From positions 62,001-126,000 of the forward strand of contig JACGCM010002024.1 of NCBI GenBank assembly GCA_014058105.1: a stretch of 64,000 nucleotides of DNA, in the 5' to 3' direction. How positions within the stretch are numbered: the first letter of the stretch is position 1; each line of letters opens with the position of its first letter. A program made the translations under genes and the position numbers. Below the pieces are notes generated by a model. The model saw only the letters and a list, made by a program, of their open reading frames with translations, was not told the DNA's origin and ran no database searches. The DNA is from Kingdonia uniflora. Lineage: Eukaryota; Streptophyta; Magnoliopsida; Ranunculales; Circaeasteraceae. Positions 12,200-24,897 of this stretch are shown piece by piece.

Positions 12200-12288
12200 A
12201 AAAACATATATATGAGATATTTGATTTTTCAAATATCTGGATATCTGAAATATCGAATGTCTTAGATATATTTTTATCAATCAGAGCC
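12200..12288 (-). repeat. Harbinger-1 right terminal region
   Basis: Read on the minus strand it begins GGCTCTGATTGATAA and continues with ATATC and GATATT words matching the left end in kind. It is directly followed by TTA at 12289-12291. Confidence 0.65.
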
Positions 12289-12569
12289 TTAGGCTCCCAC
12301 CGTATATCTTTAAGTTTTGAGGAGTCTTCTAGCATATGGGCCTTTGTGTTGGGCTTTGCCTTTTATTGGAATGTACACCATAAAAGAGAAGAAGAAAAAA
12401 AAAAACCAGTGTTAAGGTAAGAGCTCCTTAAGAAGGCCTTGATAAGGCATCTACGAGCCATCAAAATGAAAACTGTATGCAAGCTTACATGAAGCGTTGC
12501 TCTCATGCCCCTAACCACATCTAATTAAGGGAGATCTTGAGGGTCAACTGCCCCGGTAAGTCGTGACAT

Positions 12570-13080
12570 GCTCAAATAACATTAGACAAAAGAGTCCTTA
12601 TAGTGCCTAGAAAAATCAACAAAATAGTGTCATCATTCCCATGTAGTAAGAATGAGGATTTAGGGATGGTAATAAGGTCATTGATGTTATTCCAGGCAGA
12701 AAACATAATACCACTAGTCTTGTTCCAAAGGGAGATAATGTCTTTACCATAACAACTTGTGCTTGATAGAAGGTACAACACCTTCCGGAGGGTCCAAGTA
12801 AGGCTAAGCAGTGTTATTAAGAGAAAAGTGAGGCATACCAGATTTTCTTTATGTTGTTACAGATGAACATAACGGTCAGTCGTAGGTTCCTCTTCTATTT
12901 CGCACCTAGGACAAATAGCGTCGACCATATCATCGTCCCCCTAGTCAGTTTAGTCAGTTTAGCCTTGTGGGAAGACCTATACATAAAGGCACATTGAGTG
13001 TCCGATCTGAAAGGCACGTTGAGTTTCCATGTAGAGGACCATGATTTTTCATGTGGGAGTCAGTTTCCCAAGACAAATTC
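12570..13080 (-). pseudogene. LINE fragment with RT zinc-binding (zf-RVT) region
   Basis: On the minus strand, pieces in shifting frames read CPRCEIEEEPTT, then NNIKKIWYASLF, then a Trp-rich stretch ending at 12572. This is the pattern of the zinc-binding domain that follows RT in plant L1-type LINEs. No intact frame longer than about 70 codons remains. The 5' part with the endonuclease and RT core is absent. Confidence 0.55.
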
Positions 13081-14493
13081 TCTCTCACAATAGGTTCTGA
13101 TTTCAAATTTTAAATCATTTTTACCATTTTTTTTCATCACCTTTACAATTAGCATCACAGGGCAAAAGAAAAACCAAAAGGTCTCAGATCTGGTAGCATT
13201 TATGATAGGCACCTAAAAATAAATACACCATTCCATCAGAAGTCCTGTGAATGCATTCAAACATTTCATGTTGGTGGTTGGCTTCAAGCCTTTATAACAA
13301 AGCATTATGCTAAAACATGTGACATAGATGCAAGAAATTTTATTTTTTTTGAAGGAAATAAAGAAAGTGAATTTGGCATTACCAACCTAATGGAAATAAA
13401 TTAAAGGAATTGCAATTTTTTTGTTAAATAAACCGATTTCAAGGCATCTCATGCTCAAATTTGTCTGGGAACTTCATAACACCACCAAATTAACTCAACA
13501 ACGCCTTAAAATCTTGGCATTTCACCTGTAAAAGAGTAGACTACTAAAGCGGATTAACGTCTCTCTGGGTAGCAGAAAACCGTGGATTGAGCCAGTCCTG
13601 CAACCGCTGAGCAGAAAGGCACCGTGAATGATAATAAAAAATGTCGGAAGATTATTACATTCACTAATGGTGTTATTCCTAAATTATAGAAAATTTCGGC
13701 TAGGCCGGACTTTTTCGAGCAAATACTGTTTAGGGAGTAATATTTTTGCTTGAAGTTGATTCCTATTAGCCCATGTTTTAAAAGCACTAAATTCTGGACT
13801 AAAAGACTACATGTTTGAAACTATGGCTACACCGACAAATTAAAAGCCATCCATTTGATTATAGTCCAACGACCAAAATAAAATATAGTCTTGTAAAACC
13901 ATTTTCAAAAATGACAAACTCAATCAATTTAAATAAAAAATCTGTACTTGGGTAAAAACCTGTTAAGTCAAATTTAGCAACTGTTGTACTTGTTTTCTGG
14001 ATCTTGCATTTGAAGAAACCCCAATGGAGGTGAGAACTATTCAAACCTCACAATGGGTTCAACTCTTTTTTCTTAATTTTTTTCTATCATTATTGTTCTT
14101 TTTTTGGCTCCAAAAGCACTAAATTTTGATATGGGGTTTTGTTTTTCAATCTTATTTCTGCAAAAAGAGAGTGATTAAAGCTAAGAAAGAAGAATTTAAG
14201 CATACCCAAGAGCTCAGGTTTGAGATTTTTCATGAATTTTTTTATCTTTTTCAGTTTAGTTTGATGTTTCTCTCTCTCTCTCTTAACATATCCAAGAACT
14301 GAGGTCTGAAATGTTTCTGTTTTAACATGGCAGTAACTGATACATCATCTACTATATGTTTCTCTTGAACATCATAAGAGAAAATTGTAAGTTTTCTACT
14401 AGAATTTGGTTCTACATTTGAATGTTTGGTAGTTGATATTAGTATATAGACTAGTTTCTGACCATGTCAAAATATAATTTTCTGATATAGAAT
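13081..14493. promoter_or_regulatory. Upstream region of the DUF4378 gene
   Basis: No coding sequence is recognisable. The last 450 bases are AT-rich with a CT microsatellite at about 14268-14282. ATG at 14494 follows a possible 3' splice site, so a leader intron is possible. No clear TATA box could be assigned. Confidence 0.4.
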
Positions 14494-17400
14494 ATGCCTC
14501 AAAGCAGTCTAAGATCAGCTGTATACAGATCACTTGTCCCTTGTGATGATCCAAATGGAGTTGTGGAGAATAAAACAATTAGAAAATCCAAAAACCGTTC
14601 TAAGAAGATCGAGCAAGGGATCGAAAGTCAAAGAGTTAAGAAGGAATCAACTTCATTATCTTCAATATTTATAAAGGAGGGAAGTAATGGGGTCAGTTCT
14701 AAGGGAATTAGAGAAGAATTATTAGATATCCCACCGTCTTTTGAGCTCTTGGAGGTTTCTAGAGGAGCTCAAAAGTTAAACGAAATGATTGATTCATGGT
14801 CAAGGGGAATTAGCTTTGATGGGCAATCGAATGAAATAGCAAGAGATCTTTTGAAAGGAGCTTTAGATCTTCAAAAGTCATTGAGTATGCTTTGCAAGCT
14901 TCAAGAAACTTCAAATTACAAACAAAACCAAAAGCTGGATCAAGGGAATCTGGAAAGAAATGGTTCGAATAGGTTCACAGAGAAGAACTATCCGAAAGCA
15001 TTTCAAAATCAACGACTATCAATTGATGGGGCTTCAAGAAATTGCGTGGAAGAACTCAGGACTGTGATAAGAGAGAGCCTTTCGAGGCAAAATTTGTTGC
15101 CGGTCCCTTTGAGTGATGGGAAGTTTGATTCAGTTTCAGATATCCCCTCTACGAGCTCGAGTCAATCTTCAGCAGATTGGTCTGTTTCTTCTGGTGCCCA
15201 GCATAGAAAGACAAGTGTGATTGCAAAGCTAATGGGTTTGGAAGAATTTCCCTCAGCACCAATTCAAATCTCTCAAAAGCAATTCGAGACTGAGAAGATC
15301 TTGAGTCCACGGAGGCCAATATTCGAGATTGAAAGGCCGAATACAAAAAAATCCTACTTTCTCGACAGAAATGAAGATCCAAAGCGAAGGACACTAAAAG
15401 AAGTCATTGAGACCATGCGACTTAACGGACTATTGAAGAGTAGAAACATTGACGGATTCAAACTTTGGTCGCATTTTACCCCTTCGCATTCGAAGCAGAG
15501 GTTAGATGATGAATCCCCACCTATTGTAATCATGAAACCTATGTGTTTTACAAGCAATGACACAGAAGGAAAGTTCTCTAGGCAGTCTAGCAGAAACGAG
15601 GGAGCTATGCACTTCACGGAGAAGCTTAGAAATGCAGAAGTTCGAGAAGAGCCTTTAGTCAAAAGATATGCCCAAGACGAGAAGTGCTTGGGGTTCGAAG
15701 AAATGCTTCAAAAGCTTGAAGCAAAAGATGCTAGCCCAACTAAAAGTAAATCAAAAGAACTGAGGATTCCAGATAAGAGTTCTAACAAGATGAAAGCTTC
15801 TGCTGTTCCAAATCATAAACCACATAAGAAGGAGATAGTTATGGAGAAAGCCCAGAAAACACAGAAGGTGCCACTCATTAAGAGAAAAACAGTGGAGAAA
15901 GAGAAAGAAAAAGAAAAAGAAAAATCCAAAACCGTGTCAAGATCTCAGGACCAGAAAAGAAAAACCTCTACAAGGCCGAGAAAAATTGAAGATGAACCAG
16001 TCATCACAAAGAAATGTGTCACCCATCAAAATAACACCGAAGATCGTACTTTTAAGCATTCGATCCCACTGATATCAAAGAGTTCCGTCGATCCAAAGGA
16101 GAAAGGTCGGATGAGAAAAGGAAAGCCACTGAGAGAATCGAAGACTGTTACTTCAACTGTAAGCTTTCTTCCAGCTTATCTTTTCAATTAACTCAATTTC
16201 TTAATTTCAACTCCATTCTTCTAAACCATGTATACAATGCTCTACAATTTCTAAGATCAAATGTAAAAGGTAAGTAAAATGTAGAAACTGGAATTATCAT
16301 TTTAATTGACTAATGAAGATTTTGAGAAACAATTATATTCTTTGCAGAAAAATCAGCAGTCCAAAGATAGTGGCGTGGAGATTTACAGAGCGGACAAAAT
16401 AGACTCCATTTCGACAACATCAAACATTTTGCATACTATTCAGAGCCCTGCAAAAGAAGAGGTGGAGGCCACCGAAGTTGAGATAGAAGGTAACTCAATT
16501 TTCTTCTATGGCCGGGGATAGTTATTATCTCTGGTTTCTAAAGGTTTCACATAGCAAACATATATTTCTGTGCTTATATATTGCATTTTGATAAAGAAGA
16601 ACCTGGTAATGAGATCATGATTCCATGAAAAGAAAGATACAGTTGGAACTCAATTTAAATTTTGATAATATTAGTCATAATCTTTATCCAGGTTAGAACC
16701 ATAATCAACAAAAAGATAAATGTAAATGTATTCTTCAATTCGAATAGCCTGAAGGACATTGGTATTCTACTAATTGATTTATACAAGAAAGATGCCCATG
16801 CTTCAATCTCGGGAGCGAAATTCAAACTATTTTATCCACAATATCGGGACCCCTATTTAACATCACAACCAACTCAAAAACAGAGTTGGATTGTAATAAG
16901 CTGTACTTGAAGAGCGTTGTGTAGAGGTATGGTCCAATCCATTTATATCACAACCAACTCAAAACAAAGTTGGATCGTGACATGTACTTAAAGAGCGTTG
17001 TTGGGTTAGTAGGTACTCTTCTATTTGGGATACATTGTGAAGTAGTCCCCCCACTTAATGTAAGATCCTAGGGGATTCTGTACTTCTACAATTGGTAGGT
17101 TGATGGAAAATTAAGCGGACCTTATTTAAGGAGAAAGAGATTGGTCTAACCTATATATATTTGTTTCCACTTATTAATGAAACACAATTTATTTTCGAAG
17201 CCCTATTTTGGGGTTCTCCATGTAAATCCTTGTCTGGTGGTCCGTGACTTTCTTATCTGTTAACTTGCATTTGTGGCGTTCTTTTCATTGTTTGATTTTA
17301 TTATCCCTCGTGAACTATGCTGCAACTAATTATATATAACTATAACCTTAATAACCAGTACCATCAGACTCCCCAAATGCAGATAACCGGTTTCTTACCT

Positions 17401-18187
17401 AAATTTATATATCCGTTAAGTGCGCATGAGTAACCCTGATGATATACTATAGTAAACTTCGTGATATTCGATAAGCTCACGCTCTTTATAATTTGTCTTT
17501 GATGCAGACCACAGTGGGGAACAAGGGAGTTCTCTTTGTTTAATTTCACCACCTATCAACGAGCATTGCAGTTTTGCTGAGTCTGCTGAAGAACCAAACA
17601 AGCTAATTGATAACAAACCTGAACCATGGAAAACTTCCAGAACCGAATCCCCTCTAAAGGGGTTGTTTCTAAGCAACCCATCGTTCCTCAGCCATGCAGA
17701 ATACCTTTTTGATCTGAACATCAACCAACCCATACTATCACAACCAATAACAATAGAAGATCACGACACAATGGACACAAAACTCATCATGAACTGCGCA
17801 AACGAGCTTATGGAACGAAAAGGTGTACAGGTATCACAATGGGACCATCCAATCCTAAGAACCCGCATTCCAAACCCGAGAAACAACATATCCATCAACA
17901 AGTTGGTGAACGAAGTCTGTGAAGGAGTCGATAATTTGAGAAGCTACATTGAGAAAAGTCACAGCGCGAAACCAGCGGATAGTTTCATAAAAATGTTGGA
18001 AACTGATCTCATGGGGAAGGGAATGATGGTTGGGGGTGTGTGGGATTTGGGTTGGGTGAATGGACTATGTGTTACTGAAGCTGACCAAGTTGTAGGTGAA
18101 GTTGGAAAGCAGGTTTTAGATGAACTAATTAATGAAGTTCTTCAAGATTTTCATGACACGTGGATACAACAGTTGATATATATGTAA
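14494..18187 (+). CDS. DUF3741/DUF4378 protein, TRM/LONGIFOLIA-like (3 exons, 828 aa)
   Basis: Exons 14494-16158, 16348-16489 and 17508-18187 join in frame (phases 0 and 1, all GT-AG) to give 828 residues. The start MPQSSLRSAVYRSLV is the conserved opening of this plant family, which supports ATG 14494. A VARLMGLE-type DUF3741 motif (SVIAKLMGLEEFP) lies at about residues 240-252. The middle is basic and low-complexity, with a KEKEKEKEK run near 470. The C-terminal 170 residues (from AEYLFDLN) are a DUF4378 domain. The best-known relatives, TRM/LONGIFOLIA proteins, act on cortical microtubules and cell elongation. Membership in that exact subfamily is inference; the domain content is seen. The gene converges on the LC8 gene. 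Confidence 0.9.
16856..17003 (+). repeat. Tandem duplicated hairpin-bearing unit in intron 2
   Basis: Two diverged copies (about 16860-16913 and 16945-17001) share CACAACCAACTCAAAA, AGTTGGAT and GAGCGTTG. Each holds CCAACTC and a matching AGTTGG that can pair. With the TATATATA and AATGAAACACAA downstream (17150-17190), this could be a small solo LTR or TRIM inside the 1018-bp intron. Confidence 0.5.
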
Positions 18188-19092
18188 TTGTAAGTAAAAA
18201 GGGTCAATCTAAGAACACTTGCTAGGACTTTGGAGGTGTATAATTGTCAATAGAAAAATAATAGAATGATTTACTATAGAGTGTCAGGTTCTTGTTAATT
18301 TAAATTACATTCTATTATAAAATTTGTGCATATTTTCTTATGGATATTATCCTGGAATATTCTTGAATTGTGCGAGGACACTAGCTGCACTCAGATAGAC
18401 TATGTATACCTGTTATGGCCTAAACTATGCATGTACATATTATGTTTCAAAGTAAACACGGTTGCTAGTGATTTGCTACTAAAACATACACATTTCACAC
18501 AAGGACCAAGAGGATTACAAACTTCATCCACTTTTTTTTGGATTTCCAGATTATCATCACATTTCAAATATCCTATCACTTTCAGACCCCCTTTCAAATG
18601 CTCGACTTCCAGCTCAAAGGGAAGTTTGCATCCATTGCCTTCTCCAATCGGACGATCTTCTTGTATAATTTCTTTTTTTCTCGTTGTGGAATAGATGCAG
18701 GAATGATTTACTTCTGATGAATGTTTCTAGTTTTTAATCCCCACCCCAATCTTGTGATTGTTTTTGTGATACTGTTGAACTACCAAACCATTTAGGCATA
18801 TCACGGGGTTAAATAATTTTAGAGTTACCCCAACATTGACATGGTTAAAAATTAAAATTCAAGAAATTGAGGCAAAATACAATACTATATTTAGATAGAG
18901 ATAATTACACAATCACATCACACTGTCATACATGCAAACAAAAGAGCTTTTACATAAGAATCCAAACCCCGTGTGAGTCTCTTTTGTTCTTTCTTCTCTA
19001 CTCCATGGGCATTCTCTTTCTCTAATTCAAACACCATCCTACTACATCCAAGAGGAGGAATACATTAAGGGAGAGATATAAACATAAGAGGT
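18188..19092. other. Convergent intergenic region
   Basis: It holds the 3' ends of the DUF4378 gene (+) and the LC8 gene (-). Short ORFs on both strands near 18326-18694 match no family I know. No repeat or RNA gene was seen. Confidence 0.5.
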
Positions 19093-19490
19093 TTAGAGAG
19101 ACATTGTGTCAAGAAGGGGTGCAGATGACCCTTTGAAGATGAGGAAATTGAGAGTTTCCAAGGCAAAGTAGATAAAAGTGCCTTGTGAATGAGTAAAGAA
19201 GCAACCAAAGTTGGAGCCCACCACACATTGCCATCCACACCCATATCTCATATCAAATTCCTGCAAAACAAAAATCCCTCAGAGATATGAAATACTCAAC
19301 ATGACTACAAATTTTCTAGGACCAAAAATGGGGTTGAGGTTGATAGTGAGACCTTCTTGATATGTGCAGCAATGGATTTGCAATCAAGGACATCATAGAG
19401 ATCAAGTGCTTGTGATGCTGAGGTCATGGCTTGAACCTGCATCTTCATTGGCATGTCTGTTGCTTCTACCAATGCCTTCCCCTCCAACAT
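19093..19490 (-). CDS. LC8-type dynein light chain (2 exons, 101 aa)
   Basis: Exon 1 runs 19490 to 19353 and exon 2 runs 19260 to 19093; they join in phase 0 (GT-AG intron of 92 bp) to give 101 residues. The protein starts MLEGKALVEATDMP. It has the LC8 helical part (ASQALDLYDVLDCKSIAAHIKK) and then the beta core WQCVVGSNFGCFFTH...FIYFALETLNFLIFKG. LC8 is a small dimeric hub that binds short linear motifs. Flowering plants lack dynein heavy chains, so its partners there are not dynein. An upstream in-frame ATG at 19613 would add 41 residues, but MLEGK is the conserved plant start. Length is normal for plant members. Confidence 0.93.
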
Positions 19491-19700
19491 CTTCTCCTTT
19501 CTCTGTCTCCCTCTCTCCAAATTTAGTACCCGGCAAGATTTTAATGCAAAATGGAAAGTTTCAGGCTGGCGCAATGCCCAAAGTCCAACATTCTTACTTC
19601 CTCCTCTCCTCAATCACAGAGTTGTTTAGCCTTAATTTCCCTCTCTCTCTCTCTCTTATAAGGGAAGATAATGATTAAGGATAGAGGTGGTAGTGAGAGG
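19491..19700 (-). promoter_or_regulatory. LC8 gene leader and promoter
   Basis: On the minus strand a TTATAAGA box (about 19656-19663) is followed at once by a GA run (plus-strand CT, about 19640-19656), then the leader to ATG 19490. The TATA-pyrimidine/GA patch arrangement is common in plant promoters. Confidence 0.5.
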
Positions 19701-20392
19701 CAGAAAATAAAGCCTTAGAGGTTCCCTTCACTTTAGGAGCTGGAAGTTGTTGCCACCTCTATGTGTGGTCATTTCCACGTGGCAATCTTCTGCAACAAAA
19801 CTTAACCTAGTACAATGATATTTTGACCATAAAACTGAATTCATAGAAGAAAACAAGGAAGCTGTGTGGGATGCTTATCTCCATAGCAAAAGGTTCCAAG
19901 GAACTACACAGTTTCAATGAACTTGCACACAAGGGACAAGGGTATATTACAGTTTTAGCCTAAATTGATGGGACTCAGAGCAAATATTATAATGGCAAAA
20001 TATTTCTAATCTTTAATCAAATGCCTCAGAATTTTAGTGCAAATATTATAATCAGACGCTCCATCATTGACAATCTTTCGCACACTCAACCAAGAAAATA
20101 TGAGATAATTTAACATAAAAAATACAATGACAAAGTCATAAATAAATCTAGCATAAACAGGCTAAGAAGTAAGAACACCCAAAGACAGAAAAAGAATCTT
20201 AGATAAATTATTCTATTGTGTATGTAAGAAAACTGATTAATTATTCCAAGTTTGTGACAAAAATGGATCAGGAAAACATAACGCTCTTGAAAACGAAACT
20301 CTCACATACAAAATAAAGTGGCCAACAGCTCCGCATATTTGCGAAATCAGAGAATGTCACCTGAGATGTCAGATCAAGATGTGGAATGGGCC
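19701..20392. other. Intergenic, between LC8 promoter and La 3' end
   Basis: AT-rich, with no recognisable coding sequence or repeat. The right part should contain the La 3' untranslated region. Confidence 0.5.
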
Positions 20393-23300
20393 CTAAACTC
20401 TAACCTTCTGAGATTTATTTGGCCGTCCAGTAGAATCATTGTCTCTTGAACGGGAGAATTTACCATCACCGTGCCTCCCGCCTCTGTAGCTTCTACCTCC
20501 CCTGCAAACATAATAGAATGCACGTGTAAGACATTTTGTTAAAAAAAGGAAGTAGAATAGACAACAAATGTGTATACTGGTCGAAAAAGAAAGATGTTTT
20601 TACATTGCTTCCAAGAAAGAGTGCAGTTTTCAAGACGGGTGCGCCGAAAAATTGGTAACATAAAGAGAGTACAATGCCAGAATGTTATCGAAACTAGAAT
20701 TCAACTAAACTCCCCAAGTATCTTTTGACCAACACCCTAATGTAGCAATTGTATTACATGTCAAAAGATGCAAACTTCAGATGTGAATACCTAATTTAGA
20801 TACAATAACGGAAGAAATACTTCAAGCAGTGGGGTAAAATAAATAATGGCGGAGTGCTCACCTTCCTCGGTTGCCTTTAAAGCCTCCACGTCTATCCTGA
20901 CTACCGCGAAGTAGGGCGCTCCAATATTCCTTTTCTGCATCACCTGCAAATTTAAGAGAATTAAACAAAAGTATTATTCTCAGTTCATACAAGATAGAGA
21001 TAACACCAAAGTTACTCAACATGCAAAGATATACTTTCATACATAGTGCTGGTATGCAACCTTTGATGGATATGATAAATGTAATCCACCATTTATCTAC
21101 CGTATCATTTATTGGGGTACTAAGCTACAATCGTGGAGTATTAAACTATTATCCATCAATGCAATTATTTATTTCCTGAAAATATATTTGTTGCAAGAAA
21201 ACCAAACAAGTGTTCATCTGCCTTCTATATAAAAGTAGATACCTTGTATTGTCCCTGTATACTAAGTTTAGCATTTGCCTGAGATATTGTCTACAAATTG
21301 ATAAATAGACTTGGACATATGGAAACAAACACCACTGAAACCAGTCAAATATACAGAGACGACATACCCAAAACTGGTTCTAAGGAAGCGAAGAAATTCT
21401 TCACTGCCAGGCCACTTTCAGCAAGAACTGCTGCAGCTCGAGCTTTTTGAGCTGACTCCGGCTCTTCAAAGCGGATATATCCTGAATCTCCCCCCATTTG
21501 GTAGTCGATATACTGCACAAATAAAAGGCAAACAGCAGTATAATTATGTAAGAAGGTAAGCATTGAAGACATTTCAAATAAGAGGGAGTTTCTAACTTCT
21601 ATATAAACACAAGTAATAAAATAACAGAAACAATGCTCCCAGAATAAATAAAGCAACTGCTGAAAGGACCTACTAACATCGTGATAAGAAAGGCTATTGT
21701 ATCAAAATTTTATTTTCACAATAAATAGTATTGATAGTCGAATTCAATAAAAATTCAGAGCTAGAGTACATTTTTGCTTAAAACATCTTCTTGTGCTGAC
21801 CATACTTGTATTGGGTATTTCAGCAATACTTGTAAGAACATGAATAATACATAATTTGAGTTGTTTGAGGTTCAAGGTCAAATCAAAAATTATAATCAGC
21901 ATGAGCTCTGTATAAAAAGGGCTCCAAGAATAGATGTTTTATCGCAGTTCAAAAAGCTTGACTCTGGCAATAATCAGCGTTTTGGTTCATCACAGAACCA
22001 CATTTATAAAGAACAGATGTTTTATCACGAGTTGATGAAAATGGATGAGTGAAAAAGGTACAGAAAACGTTTAAAAATGGAAAGCGGTCAGCTAGAAAGC
22101 GTGCTCCACCAGATGATCCACGAAGATGCTTAATCCAGACAAACTAAATAAGAAGTTTAACACTCTAGGTTATGCTGGCCAATACTAAGCCATCTACAAC
22201 AGTCCTCTAGTGTATGTTGATTTTTAAGAACGTAGAAAATAGGGACACCTCAACATTATTGCAGTGTTAAAAAAATGGCCTCGTCTATGGATTCCAAAGA
22301 TAATTACTTTCCATAGAAAATAATAGCTTGTTAGAAAGTACATATATGTATAAAAATATGAGGGGAAAACAAAGAACTGCCTTAATTCTCAGTAAACCAT
22401 TAATTTTAGTACCTTGACATTTCCAAATTTCTGAAACACCTCCTTAAGATCCTCTCGCAAAACCATATCCTTGTTGTCCTTGTTCATTGCAGCTGATTGT
22501 CTTTCTCCAACCCTTGCCTTCTCGCCACTCTCTTCACTCGCCTTTTCAGGAGACTTGTTTTCAACCTCATCAACAGCATCTTTTGCTTTTTTTTCTCCAT
22601 CATCCTCAAGGGCTTCCTCGTTAACTTTTTCTCCGCCCTCGGTAACAGTTTCTGAGGTTTCCTGTTTACTTTCATCAGATGTTTGCCGATTTTCATTTTC
22701 TGCATTTCCTCCAGCCGAGATATGCTTTAACGTAAATGAAACAATCAAACCTTTGGGATAACTGTAGAGAAAAAAATAGAGTTCACACAGTCCAGAAAGT
22801 AAGAAGACAAATTATCCATTCATTCACTATAGGACATACTTTGAGTCTGCATTGGAGCCACTTTTATTGGTTGAACCTTTAGTGGAAAGATTAATCTCAA
22901 ATTCTGCAAGCGCTTTCTCTCTTTCAACATCAAAATCTTTCCTAAAACACGAGAAATTTATGTGAGAATTAATACGTTGACTTCAAATCAAAATTTCTAA
23001 ACAATGAGGTAAACTATACATGAATCAAACAAATAAAATCAAAAAATGCTCCTACTATCTAATATTTCTTATTCTTTTTTTGTTATGACAAATGACAGTA
23101 AGGTAAGAACAAAGCTCCAAATCTTGAGAAGAAACTAGGATTAGGCAAGATTATATAAGCAAAGACAGAGATCTGAAGGCACATACATATATGTGTGAGA
23201 CCTCAATTTAATAGGAATATTACCAAAATTGATGTACATGACAAATACGTAAATGAATGATCCACTTAGAAATGAGGTGCTGCATTAGCTTACTTTGCTT

Positions 23301-24897
23301 TCACTTCTAACCCAACACCCGCATAAGTCAAGGTTTGAGTCAAAATGTTTATCGCATCCTCCTCTGATGAGAATTCAACAAGAGCCGTACCACAAAACAC
23401 TCTTTTATCTGCAACATGGCGAGGAAGTCTGACACTATTCACCTGAGGGGAAAAAAGTGAACATCCAATCAAGCAACAAGCCAAACTATATATCAAAGCA
23501 ACTAAAGCTACGAGAAAGCTCAGTGTACTAGACATGAAGAACAAGTATATGAGATTAGGTTCTCAAGATGCAACTGTTTTCCCCAAAAAATTAGTTGTTT
23601 ATTTTTTTGTATAGAAATGGTTATTTCAAGTTCAATCGAGGCAAGCTATACCTTCCCATACTGAGCAAAGAAGGACTCCACATCTTCTCGCGTAACATCG
23701 TACTCAAGGGGTGATACAGCAACTGTCCTTATATCCACTTGCTCTACAACCTCTTCGGAGAACTTACTCCTCCTGCCGATTTTTTTTCCTGAAAATAAGA
23801 AAAACAATATAAATAGCTGAAAAAAGAAAAACTAAGGACAACTCAATCCATAATTAGCAATTTTTATTTGGTATAAATCACCGATTCCTTTAAATCCATA
23901 TTTTTTGTTGTTGTACAACATTACAATACCTCCGCATTTCCTACCAGAACTATAGAATCCAAATTAAACTTATTCACTCAATCCTTCGTCATGCACTACT
24001 TCAAAAATTCAGGTGAGTTTACATAACTATGTTTTACATGTTTAACAGAAAAAGAAAAATTATCTATTGTTCCCTTATGAAAACAATAGTAATACATAAC
24101 AAAACTTTGAATACCCAATCCAAATTAAAGGTCAAATCTTTTCCCAGAGAGGACTAATTTTTTGTATGCCCAATTTCTCTCTCGCGTCCAAACCAGATAA
24201 GCTAAACTAAGGGGGTGTTTATTTTCTCGCTAAACACTTTATAAGCAGCTGAATGGGCTTGATCAGCAGATATTTCTTTGCTGTAAGCCATATTCGATAG
24301 AAGCATAGTTATACCTTACTAAGTGATAAGTGATTTTCTGGCCGTGAAATCCCTTTTTTCAGCAATTTTTCAGCTTTTAAACTCATACTCTTTACTATAT
24401 GTTTGGTAAGCAAAAAAACACAAATTACAAAAGCTTTACCATCTTCAGACACTTTGAGAAAAGTAGATTTCCTAAGGGTTTCAGCCACAGACTTCACCGT
24501 TTCTTCCGAAACATCGTCCGCCTTTACGTCCTCGCCCAACCCAAGATGGGTTCTCATCCGTGAGAAGGAACAAATCAATGCCAAACTAATAACTAAACAT
24601 ACAGTCAAGTTCACCAAATCAAACAGTTAAACTAATTGGTATCATTGATATAACATCAAGTGAATTGAAGGATACATCCGTCTTCGGTTTCATTGATTGA
24701 TTTCTTTAAGAATCCGTCTCTGGGGAGGTTACTATCACTGAAGTAAAACTCAACCTACAATTCAGACCCCAAAAAAAAAAATGAATTTTTTCTTAATTTG
24801 TGAAGTTGGGTGTTTGAGGGAACAAGAAAAGATGAGATTTTGATACCTGACGAAGAACCTTCTTCTCTGTTTCTTCGTTTAATGGTGTTGCCGCCAT
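20393..24897 (-). CDS. LA1: La protein (La motif, RRM1, xRRM; 10 exons, 451 aa)
   Basis: La binds the UUU-OH 3' ends of new RNA polymerase III transcripts in the nucleus and protects and folds them. Ten exons join in frame: 24847-24897, 24676-24754, 24440-24592, 23652-23788, 23294-23442, 22840-22941, 22413-22761, 21368-21512, 20862-20943, 20393-20501. The La motif covers residues about 5-95 (VEFYFSDSNLPRD, SLALICSFSRM). RRM1 is about 106-190. A second RRM (xRRM) starts at about 225 (YPKGLIVSFTLKH), is split by an acidic insert of some 70 residues, and resumes at EDLKEVFQKFGNVK...GYIRFEEPESAQKARAAA (about 325-375). The C-terminus is RGG/Arg-Gly-rich and basic. Length matches plant La1 (about 430 aa). 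No break was found. Confidence 0.93.

Larger units (their letters stand above)
5160..12288 (+). mobile_element. Harbinger-1: dead autonomous PIF/Harbinger DNA transposon
   Basis: It begins GGCCCGTTTGTTTA and ends in GAGCC, whose reverse complement begins GGCTCTGATTGATAA, so the termini are imperfect inverted repeats. Both subterminal regions are full of GATATC/TAGATATT-type words. Inside are the two genes typical of PIF/Harbinger: a nuclease (interrupted, 6827-10759) and a Myb/SANT-like DNA-binding protein (10901-11890). TTA follows the 3' end, as expected for this superfamily; the 5' side reads CAT, so the 3-bp duplication has decayed or the 5' end is off by a base. Without the nested solo LTR the element is about 4.5 kb. 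Bases 5204-6826 hold no recognisable coding sequence. Confidence 0.85.

Noticed and set aside
18326..18694. Overlapping ORFs on both strands between the DUF4378 and LC8 genes
   Set aside because: Neither translation resembles a known family, and the region lies where two 3' untranslated regions meet.
19491..19613. Longer N-terminus of the LC8 protein from ATG 19613
   Set aside because: The added 41 residues are not like LC8, and MLEGK at 19490 is the conserved plant start; the segment is more likely leader.
22471..22761. 96-codon Ser/Phe-rich plus-strand ORF
   Set aside because: It is the antisense shadow of La exon 7; the Glu/Lys-rich sense strand gives Ser/Phe/Leu when reversed.
24200..24420. 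A MITE in the La gene intron starting GGGGGTGTTTATTTT
   Set aside because: The start resembles PIF/Harbinger ends, but no inverted partner or target duplication was found.
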